Source of the DNA: Eopsaltria australis | Taxonomy: Eukaryota > Chordata > Aves > Passeriformes > Petroicidae | DNA length: 64,000 bases | Direction: 5' to 3' | Assembly (NCBI GenBank): GCA_034509425.1 | Contig: JAVTVJ010000117.1 | Location: 3,100,001 to 3,164,000, forward strand | Part shown: in pieces, positions 35,351 through 44,916 of the stretch | Layout: the number at the start of each line of letters is the position of its first letter | How positions within the stretch are numbered: the first letter of the stretch is position 1 | Notes under the pieces: model-generated | The model's database searches: none | What the model saw: the letters and a program-made list of their open reading frames with translations, nothing else | What the model was told of the DNA's origin: nothing | Program-made: the position numbers and the translations under genes

Positions 35351-37200
35351 GCGGAAAGTTAATATCCATGAAGGAGGCAGTGGGCAGATATTCATCTTGG
35401 CACTGACCAAGCGTGCAGCTGGGCCTGGCTGATCCAGCAACACAACACTTTATTTTTATAGATGAAACATGAATTATCCATCTTTGCCTTTCCTTCTGGT
35501 TCACAACGCAGTAACAAGGCTTACAATGTACAATAAGGGCTTGTAATATTTGCACAACCAGATGCCTTAATTGCATTGGGTGCACCTGCCTGGATTTTAT
35601 GTTGGTCCTCTTTTCTCTGTGTGCCTCTGGGGCATTGACCTAAAATATATACATATTTCTCCATCTTCTTTTCACCCTTTCTGCCCTCACATCCTTGATT
35701 CTGGAAGAAAGTGATAGTATGGGGGGATCTGTCCTGTAGAAGGTCAGTGAGGTATTTCCAACATACATTTATAGTCTATGATGAGAAGTTTCACAGATTA
35801 ACCATGAAGAACATAGTGAAAAACAATGTGTTGGGGTTTTTTTTTTCTTTAAATCTGCTTTTTAATTTCTAAATTGGATGCTTCCTGTTGCTTTTACTGA
35901 GAATAAAAGTGACCATCTGATCCTTGCTCCCCCTCCCTGTGTCATCTCTGATTTGAGGGGCCTGCAAACTGGCTGATTAGGGCAATAGGATTGGGTCTGT
36001 GTTATTGCACACACAAGTGGTGTGTGACAGACCCACCATCCCAGGAGTGTCACTCACACCACTAAACATCCTTTTAACCATTGACATAAATAATGCAAAG
36101 CCACAGAAACTGCAGCTTGCTAAAGGAACAGCACAAGGCACTCTGTGAATACATTAATTACTGAGCTAGTTTGTTGGTGTTATTCTTGACAGGATGTTTT
36201 TGTCTGGGAATCACCACACGAGTGTGGCTGTGGCAGGGAGATGTGCAGAATCTCTGTCAACCTGATTAATCTACCGTGATTTTGGTGGCAGGAGGTTTTT
36301 TGAGGTGTTTTCAAATTCTTCCTTTCCCATTCTCCAAAATGATAGATATGGAACTAACCCTGGAGACTGATGGATGCTGTAACCATGGAGTGAGTGTTGT
36401 TCATTTTGACAGACTTATTCTCAGGCACTATTTTTTTAAACTCACATTTCAAACCCATCCATTAAAACCTGCTCTGCCCAGGGGAGTGAGTTCAGACACA
36501 CCAGCCAGCCATAAGGAGATGCAAGACGAGGAAAATGGTCCACAGATGAGCAGTGGCTTTGTGTGGTCAGAAGTTATAACAACCTTCCAGCAGCCAGGCA
36601 CAGCAGAGCCCTTTCACAAAGGCAAAACTGTGCAAAACCCTCTCATGACTCTTCTGCAGATTACTGAGGGACAGGAGAATTTTGAACATTGGCCCAGTCC
36701 TCCCTTATAAAAGATGGACTCTGGTAGTCATTTGCTCCTTTCTTGCCCTTGGGCATCACTTTTCTCTTCCTTGTTAGCTCTTCTTATTTGTCAGAAGTGT
36801 TAGTCAAAGCAGTTTCTGCACCACTTTGATTTTATACATCCCTTGCCTGCAGTTTCCACTGGGAGGTTAAATAAGGTCCATGGGATAAGGCAATGCTTGT
36901 TACAGGCAGAATGGTGAGAGAATTCCCAACGTGAAGCTTCATCTTGAGTGTGCAGAAGTCTGGAAGAGACATTGCATTGTAGCCTGCTACACAGAGTTTC
37001 AAAAGAACAGCAAAAGTCTTTCCAAAATTAGGGGAAATCCAGCAAATAGTTCTGTTTGGGTTAGGTAGCATTTTCTGAAACAATGGGAAACGTCATGGCT
37101 GTTTTGTACAAATGAGCCTTGGTGGTGTTCCACTCAGAAACAGCTCTTGTTTCATGTGAAAATGTACTGGAAAAAGAAAGCAGAAGAAAGGGAAGGAGAA
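35351..37200. other. Unique DNA including a candidate conserved block
   Basis: No gene recognised. 35440-35600 is a non-repetitive, AT-rich block with TTAATTGCATTGGG and ACAATGTACAATAA. The plus-strand frame at 36276-36710 (144 codons) has no family resemblance. Confidence 0.5.
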
Positions 37201-37210
37201 AAATAAGAAT

Positions 37211-37443
37211 GAGGGAAGGAGGGAAGGAGGGAAGGGAGGAATGGAGGAAGAATGGAAGGGAGGGAGGGAGGGAGGGAGGGAGGGAGGGAGGAAGGAAGGA
37301 AGGAAGGAAGGAAGGAAGGAAGGAAGGAAGGAAGGAAGGAAGGAAGGAAGGAAGGAAGGAAGGAAGGAAGGAAGGAAGGAAGGAAGGAAGGAAGGAAGGA
37401 AGGAAGGAAGGAAGGAAGGAAGGAAGGAAGGAAGGAAGGAAGG
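37211..37443. repeat. Polypurine microsatellite (GGGA)n-(AAGG)n
   Basis: Imperfect G/A-rich sequence is followed by (GGGA)n at about 37257-37290 and an uninterrupted (AAGG)n of about 38 units at 37291-37443. Open frames of the GREGGREG/EGRKEGRK or SFLPSFLP type on either strand are translations of the repeat. Confidence 0.98.
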
Positions 37444-39481
37444 ATTAGATGGGGAGGTGAAGATTTTGAAAGAGAATTGAATGATCTGAAAATCTGATTG
37501 TGAATGAATCAAAGAAGGACAATTTAGGTTGTTAATCTCACGAGGCTCAATGAATTGCCCTTTCCCTTCTCCTGCCACCATATTTGTGTTATCCTATGCT
37601 CTTGGCCAAGGACCATGACCTTGTCTCCATTCCAGCATGGCAGTGTGAGGACTCAGAGCAGGACAGAGGACTCAGTGTGCTACAGAACAAGACTCTGTGC
37701 ATGACTTTGAGTGACAAACTTCTGGCTTTCTCCCCACTGTAACTCAGTGAGCCACCAAAGAATCTGATATGCAATACCAGCATATGATCTGACATTTGGC
37801 ATCCCACCCACTGGATTTCCAGAAACCTGAGAGGCATTTCCAGTTCTTCATCCTTCTCACAAAGAGATGCTAAAATGATAAATATGTGGCAAAGCTGGGG
37901 AAAATACACCATGAAATGGCTGGGTTTAGGTCTGTAAGTCTGGGGGAAGGATCATAACTTCATCCTGGAACAGGATGCATGTTGGAAGGTCCCCAGATCC
38001 CTCAGCAGAAAACACTTATGATGTTAATAAACTCCTGTTTTCTCCTTGTCAATGTGGCTTTAGCAAAACCAACAGCACGGGGCGTGGAGCTCCATCTGTA
38101 GTGTATAATAAGGGGGTGTTGTGCATTGGACAAACATTATGATTTATTTTCAAAAGGAGAGAGATGCCACAGATCCTTGTGCTCTCAGGGACTCTAATTT
38201 ATTGCCTAATTAAACACTTGCTGCCAAATTGTCCATCCTGTCATTTTTAATTCCTAGTCTAATATCCCAGACAACAGAACACTTAAGGAGGCTCCCTTCT
38301 ACAAGTGAGGCTTAAATGAAGAAAGATGTTAATGTGTGTTTCCTAATCAAAGTCAATAGGCTATCAGGAGCAATTATTCTTTAGCAGGTCTGTTCTTCTG
38401 ACACCATGCAATGTGTATGAGTCTGCCAAGGTCTGGTGACACTTTATCCCCTTGCTGTCGAGGCAGAAGGCAAGGCCAGCACCTCAAAACTGGGAGAAAC
38501 CCTTGGGAAGACATGCAGGCAAAAGGGACAAACAGAACATGTTTCTGTTTAGTCTAAAACTAGATTATCTTCCTTCAACAAGTGTTGTTTGGAATGAATG
38601 CCAAGGCATCTTGAGGCGAGGGAGACCTCAGGACATTTTATCTTAGACTACCAAATGCTCTCTCTGTCTTGTGTATATTTTTCCTTTCCTCATTCCTCTG
38701 AGATGGGGATGCTGGGCCCTATTGCTGGTAAAATGGGGCCTAACCTTGAGTCACAGCTCTTCTCTAGGTCTGTCCTAGAAGTCTTGCAGAGGACTGCAAA
38801 AAAGTAAAATTTGAGAGGGAAATAGATTTGAGAAATTCAGCCTCTCTTGACTGGAATCCCAGCTTTGTCACTGTAGGTAGAGAAATCAGGTGTAAAGCTG
38901 AGCCTGGGAAGAAGGGGAGATGGGGGAAAGGCATTTTTAAGGTTTTGTTACACTCCTCTGCTCTGACTGATAATAAATCAAACTAATTTCTCTCTGTGGA
39001 GTCTGTTCTGCCCATGCTGACAACTGCTGAGTGATCTCTCCCTCCCCTTACCCCAATCAAAGACTCTTTGTTGTATTTTCTCTCCTTTGTCCGCCTGAGG
39101 ACAGGAGACAGAGATGTTTTGGTGAGCACCTGGCATCCACCCAGGGTCCACCCAGCACAATGCTGCATCCAGCAAATGTGTGTTCAATTCCTATGCCCCT
39201 TGATGTTGGCTATCCCTTGTGAAAACCTGCTCACAGATTCTCCCACCTGCATAGGAAAGTCTGGCAAGGTCACAGCCATGGCCTTGCAAATTTGGACCCA
39301 GCAAAGCACAGTGGCAGGAAAACAATTTGCAGTGCCTGTGAAACTGCCAGCAAGTTCAAGGACAGCAGAGGCGCAGGTAACTACTCAAATGTTAGGTTTT
39401 TGTGAGGCATTCATCTCCTCTGTCTCTTTTCTTATTCATTCCTCCCTCCCTATTTAGCTTTTGCTATTTTATCCCTCAAAT
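37444..39481. other. Unique DNA including a candidate conserved block
   Basis: No gene or transposon recognised. 37990-38270 contains runs of conserved-looking AT-rich sequence (GATTTATTTTCAAAAGGAG, TATTGCCTAATTAAACACTT). Confidence 0.5.
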
Positions 39482-39544
39482 TAGTGACATGATGCTTCCT
39501 GTCTCAGCTTGACAAGCCAGCATGAAAGCTGAGAATATGTAGAT
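39482..39544 (+). repeat. Spaced direct repeat, left copy
   Basis: TAGTGACATGATGCTTCCTG through CAGCATGAAAGCTGAGAATA to GTAGAT. It is repeated at 39948-40008 with a few substitutions and a two-base length difference. The matching sequence resumes at 39658-39676. Confidence 0.9.
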
Positions 39545-39688
39545 GTGGTGTAAGCTGTTATTATCACCTTTAGATAAACCTGGTAATATCTCATGTCAGA
39601 ATTTATATCCCTTTATAACCAATCTCTGTTCACAGTACCTCTTAGTAGCTGCTGCCTGTAGATTTTTTGTTGAAAAGGTAAGCAAAGA

Positions 39689-39703
39689 CATATATATATA
39701 TAT
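39689..39703. repeat. (TA)n dinucleotide repeat
   Basis: A short alternating TA tract of about 15 nt. Confidence 0.85.
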
Positions 39704-39947
39704 TTGTGTCTGTGAATCGTATTTGTGCACATAAATACAAGTTATTTATCAGCTTCTTCTTTCCTGTGAGTTCATTTGTCTAATGACAATTCATTATATA
39801 ATAATTTTCCCCTACAATTTATATTATTCTTTGTGACTTTCCCAATAAAAAAAATTATTTTATTTTTTTATCTTTTTTTTTAAAGCAGTATCAGGAAAAG
39901 TCAATGCCACCATTACCTTCCTCACTAATGACATACGAGAGATTTTT

Positions 39948-40022
39948 TAGTGTCATGATGCTTCCTGTCTGTTTGATAAGTCAGCATGAAAGCTGAGAAT
40001 ATGTAGATTCTTTTGCTGAAAA
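39948..40022 (+). repeat. Spaced direct repeat, right copy
   Basis: TAGTGTCATGATGCTTCCTG through CAGCATGAAAGCTGAGAATA to GTAGATTCTTTTGCTGAAAA. This copy is continuous. The left copy (39482) is split by 113 bp after GTAGAT. No known transposon family is recognised, and start-to-start spacing is 466 bp. Confidence 0.9.
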
Positions 40023-40763
40023 CTCTGGACATTCCTTTGTGTTGGCAGTCTTGATGGTCTCTATTTGGAGGAGAATTGTGCAGTTTGTCCTGATCCATCC
40101 TGTTACCCCACATCTCCCTCCACCTCTACAATATTTAGGTACAGACCCTTGTGTTTGGAGCCCTGTTTTATTTATGGATATAATGCAATAGAGACTTTTG
40201 TGCCCAGCTGAGTCTTTGTTCTTCCTTTTGTCCTCTCTGTCTCAGTGCAAGCTCCTCTGTTTGCAGTGAGGTGCTTATGAAACAAGACTTGACTTGTCTA
40301 CCCTGGGGACAACAAGGTGCTACTGAATGAAAAACAGATTTTCATAGGGAATTTGTTTTACCTTATTTTGGGGCAAGTAGAAAAAAACCCCAAATAACTC
40401 TTTTCCCTCAGCCCTGAGGACCTCATCCAGCGAGTTATGGAGAGAGACCAGCTCTAAGGACTTGCAGAGGAATTAACTGGGGATTTGTAAAGGTCAAGGT
40501 AAGAGAAGAAGTGTCATGGCTTGGAGATGACGAGAAGGACACTGTGTGACTTTGCAGGAACCTTTCACTGCAATTTCAGTAGCTGAGTGCTGGGTGTGGG
40601 TGAAGGCAGCATTTGATTGAGGCACTGCCTGTGCATCCCAAGCAGCCCTTTGGCAAATGCTTCAGAAGACACCTGTGAAGTTCAGGTGTTTTCTTCTCAC
40701 TGCTTTTGCATGGCTGTTGCTCAGAAATGCACTCAGCAGGCACAGTGTTCCAGCCCTACAGGG
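40023..40763. other. Unique non-coding DNA
   Basis: No gene or transposon recognised. Mixed composition. Confidence 0.5.
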
Positions 40764-41128
40764 GATTGGATGGATGGGTGGATGGATGGGTGGATGGATG
40801 GATGGATGGAGGGATGGATGATTGATGGATGGATGGATGGATGGATGGATGGAGGGATGGATGATGGATGGATGATGGATGGATGGATGGATGGATGGAT
40901 GGATGGAGGGATGAATGGGTGGATGGGTGGATGGGTGGATGGGTAGGTGGATGGAGGGATGGATGGATGGATGGATGGATGGATGGATGGATGGAGGGAT
41001 GAATGGGTGGATGGGTGGGTGGATGGATGGATGGATGGATGGATGGATGGAGGGATGAATGGGTGGATGGGTGGGTAGATGGATGGATGAATGGGTGGGT
41101 GGATGGATGGGTGGATGGCTGGATGGAT
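40764..41128. repeat. (GGAT)n minisatellite-like array with higher-order structure
   Basis: About 365 bp of GGAT repeats with GGGT, GAGG and GAAT variants. Variant blocks recur: AGGGATGAATGGGTGGATGG begins near 40907, 40994 and 41051, the last two 57 bp apart, so longer units have been duplicated as blocks. Open frames of the DGWMDGWM or HPSIHPSI type are translations of the repeat. Confidence 0.97.
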
Positions 41129-44100
41129 TCAAGACTTCTGTTCCAGTTCTGACTCGTGCACCTTGCTGAAATTCCAAGCTGCCTTTAAAACTGTTCCTTT
41201 TCCCACAGATTATTGTCTCTGTGTTTCCACTTGCTGTGACCACCCTGCATCACAGGGAAAGAATATTTGAGCAACCCCATCTGTGTCTGAATGGTGCTGA
41301 GGTGTTTCATGTGCACAGTCATGGAGATGTGTATAGGATGGCATTTATGTTCCCCAAATTCAGGTGCTTCCAATGTGTACATTACATCATTCTAAATTGC
41401 CAGGGCTCCTGTTATAGTTGATAAAGAGCCAGTTAAAATAGTGAGTGGAGTTGGGTTCACCTCAGTTTAACAAAAGGTGTGTCAGTGTTAGGGTGAGGGC
41501 TGATGTCACTCACTGTGTGGAATCTGTTGATTTGCTGTCTGACTTACTCAGGTGGAGGAGCCAACATTGCAGACCACGGCATTTAATCAGGCACATCTTT
41601 CATAATGAATACACTCTGAGGCTTGATTTAGAAGGCAATGAAGACATGAATTCACCTGGAAAAGCCACATGAATTTTCCTGATACCTTTCCTGAAACCCT
41701 CACAAGAGGGCTCTTCTTCCCTTTATTGCCAGGTTGTGCTGGAAGGCCAAGAAGCTCTGCTCCTGCTGTGCAGTCCCTGGAGGGGAAACAAATCCTTTCA
41801 GTGCACTGAGAAAAACCATCTTTCTTCAATTTAACCAACTCTTTATGGTCTGTCTTTTTTTTTTTCTTCATCCCCCAGACACAGCAGCTGGTAAAGGAAT
41901 GCCTAAATTGCCACTAGACTCTGAAGTTTGTTTTTGTCTGTACAGAGTACAGAGACAGAGAATGCTGCAGGCACCAGTTTCACTCACTTATGAATGACCA
42001 CTATTGAGAACTGCACATTTTCCCTTGATATTTTCACCCAAATAATGGTCTTGAGGATAGACACAACAGATAATATTTTGCTCTGTTCCTCTAATGGCTG
42101 AAATGATGCTCCATAGACTCACAAGAAATAGGGTAATATGAATTTTAGAAAACAGCCGGACTGCATGAAAGAACTGTGAAAATAGGAGCATCAGGAGTTC
42201 TGAGGTGCTCAGAAAAGAAAAGTAGCCACAGAAAGTCCAGAAGAAAGAAGGAGGAGGCCAAATTATAATTGTGGTGCAATTTTTGTTTACTTCAGGAACC
42301 CGACTGCCTGACAATGAGAAAATTGCAGTTACTAGTTTAACTTACTTTTGTTTTAATTGTACAAAGGAAATTCTTTTGTGCCAATAGATTGTTTTCATTC
42401 AGGGCTGATACAATAATTCACATGAGTTTTAAGTACTAAAAAGTGTTGATGTGAATGAGATAGTCAGAAATATTAATGGGATCTAGAGACAGAAATGCAA
42501 AAACAGGAAGGAAAGATGAAAAAGCAGGAAGGAAAGACTCAAAAGACAGCAATGTGACACTGGAGAAATAAAATAAGTGTGTGGAAGTCTGTAGAAAGTG
42601 TAGAAAAGAAATTTGAATAATTTGGTTTAAGATGGAGAGTGAGTAGCAATCACTTTTAAAAAAATAAACTGTCAGTAGTTGATAACTATCCTAGGGAAAT
42701 TCTGTTTCTCTGAGCCATCCCACAGTCTCTCTTCCCTCCTTTCAGTGCACATTGGAGTCCATCATCATTGACATCTCCCTCTTCTCCCCATGGAGTTTCT
42801 CTTTTAGGATTCCTTCCCACTCTATTTCTCCCCCACAGTTTGAATCACTTGGCCTTTAAAACTTGGTTCCATCCAGACTTTGGGGTGAATTTTTACAGAT
42901 GTAAGAATGGGACTCTCACACAGTTCACATCTTTGCAGTGACATTCTTAGACAGACCCTCTCCAGCAGCTTAGCCAGACACACTTAATTAGCAGGGGTAA
43001 TTAGCTGATAGCCAGGTTGGAGAGCTCAGGTGCTCATAAACTCTGTGCTGACACAGTTTTGCCTCTTCCAGTCTGGAGTTAATTGGCCAGACCTTTCTCA
43101 GTGTCCTTTAGATCCTCAAGGCTCAGACACCTTTGCAAATTCCTTTGCAATGAAAATGACTGCATGGAAAAAAATCTATCCTATCTTTTTTGGTTTTTTT
43201 TGGTGGGAAACATCAGAGTGTGAGAAGTACCAGACTGAACTCAAGGCAGTGGCAGTTTGTGCTGTGCCCTATCTCTCAGGTTAGTGAGAAATGGACATTT
43301 CAGAGGAAAGTTTAAGAATCAGAGATGCAGATTTCCTCTTTGTTTCTAAACCAGGAGCTGGCTTCGTGTAGGCTCTTGATTTGTGGGCATTAATGATGAT
43401 GATTTTCACTCATTAATTGAAGGACTCCTCGAACACCTCCCAGAGTGCTGCTAAGACAACAGAAGAACTTACATTTATTGTTTGTAAATCAATGCAGAGG
43501 AATTTGTGACCTCAACTGATATTGCAAGAGGAGTAGAAGGACCTTCTGGCACTCTTCTTCCTGACTGGCAAGTGCTACTTCATGATTCCCCACACAATAG
43601 CTCTGGATTTCTCAATTTTAGCAAATTCTCAGTGAGATCTCTTTTTCCACCATGGACCTTTGCAGGCCACTCTTGAGCAATGTTAGATGAAGATCCTGAC
43701 TCAAGAAAAGGTCTCTTTGCCAGTCTCTTATGGAAGGAAAGCAGGTTTTGAGGCAAAGTCGTGCCATGCTTGTGGATTCATACAACATCCTAACTTTACC
43801 TGAAAGCCACATTTGGGGAAGCATCAGCTTGGCTCCCAGCAGCACTGAGGAGGTGCAAGCAGCCTTTTAAACCTCTCTTGACAAGTGGAGGAGAGCAGAT
43901 TTCTCAGGTCTAAGCCGCATTTCTCTGAAATCCCTGACATGACAGCTCTATGATAATTGAAATGATGGCTAGACCCCGTTTTGCCATGAAAATGTCACTC
44001 ATTACACTCTACCAACTTCAATTTTGTGCTTTGTTCTCAGAGGCACGACGTGCCAGGGTGCATCTCTGCTGTGAAGAGCAAACAGTGCCATTACCTCCTG

Positions 44101-44607
44101 GCTGACAATGAGAAGAAAATGAATAGAGGCAGAAATATGAAGTGCCATTATAGGAAATTGGTTGGTTATTAGACTGTATTTGCTACTGCAGTTGCAGAGC
44201 TCAGTTCTGTACAAAAACAAAACCCACAAAGCCCAGAGACACAGCCTGTGGCTCAATTTTCAGATGCATGCTGGCAGCCCTTGGTACCCCCGTCATTGTC
44301 AGCCAAGTCCCCGTGGACCTGCAGCCTTGGACTTCCTTGGCAATAACTTGGCTGATCCACAGGCAGTGTGGGTTGACTTTGATTTATGTGACTCTGGTTC
44401 AATTCTTAACTTTGTAAAATAAACATTTTTTTTCCCCTGCAAAGCTGAAAAGAAGCTCCCTCTTTTGATCAGAAGTTTTTTGGGACAAAGAGTGTTTCTC
44501 ACTGTGTGTTTAGTGCCATAGGCATTGATCTCAGATGGCGACTTGCTTTAATACAGTAATTAATGAAACAGTAATGATATTTCCTTTGTGCTAAGATCTG
44601 TGAGCAG
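41129..44607. other. Unique DNA with a few small regulatory-looking motifs
   Basis: No gene or transposon recognised over 3.5 kb. It contains a 21-bp tandem duplication at 42496-42537 and paired TAATTAGC motifs at 42985-43005. Confidence 0.5.
42496..42537. repeat. 21-bp tandem duplication, two copies
   Basis: TGCAAAAACAGGAAGGAAAG-A at 42496-42516 and TGAAAAAGCAGGAAGGAAAG-A at 42517-42537 differ at two positions. Confidence 0.85.
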
Positions 44608-44621
44608 GTTTCCGTGGCAAC
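44608..44621. promoter_or_regulatory. Perfect RFX X-box motif
   Basis: GTTTCCGTGGCAAC matches the RFX-family X-box (GTTNCCNNGGNAAC) at every fixed position. It sits in an AT-rich, non-repetitive stretch (about 44520-44760) with a nearby TAATTAATGAAA. Whether any RFX protein binds it cannot be told from the sequence. Confidence 0.4.
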
Positions 44622-44849
44622 AGCCCATGCACAAGCTTCTTGCCTGTAGCAAATGTGAAGTTATTTGAATCATTCACATTCTTTTAAAGGAAGAGGGCTG
44701 CTGTGACTCAAATTAACTCAGATTTACTGCAAGATGAAAGTACACACAGGGGCAGCTACCTCAGGTCAGCTGATGCACAGAAGCCTTTTACCCTGCATTA
44801 ACTCACTGGTGTGTTTGAACCTTTCATGCTGCCATAGGAGCTTTTATCT

Positions 44850-44916
44850 CAGAATCATAAAATAGTTTTGATTGGAAGAAACTTTCAAGGTCGCCTAGTC
44901 CAGCACTCAAATATAG
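44850..44916 (-). mobile_element. CR1 LINE, short old 3' fragment
   Basis: AGAATCATAAAATAGTTTTG, ATTGGAAGAAACTTTCAAGG and TAGTCCAGCACTC match the CR1 terminal 65 bp on the minus strand with clear divergence. Confidence 0.8.

Noticed and set aside
36276..36710. 144-codon plus-strand frame as a possible gene
   Set aside because: No family resemblance, and it lies in unique AT-rich DNA with no coding signals.
37093..37581. 162-codon minus-strand frame and overlapping plus-strand frames
   Set aside because: Mostly translation of the (AAGG)n microsatellite.
39482..40022. Direct repeats as LTRs of a small retroelement
   Set aside because: No TG...CA ends, primer-binding site or polypurine tract is visible, so it is reported only as a direct repeat.
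40540..40590. Possible MIR fragment (CTGTGTGACTTTGCAGG)
   Set aside because: A single short similarity that does not continue on either side.
40617..41243. 193-codon minus-strand and 109-codon plus-strand frames with regular repeats
   Set aside because: Translation of the GGAT array, with no non-repeat coding support.
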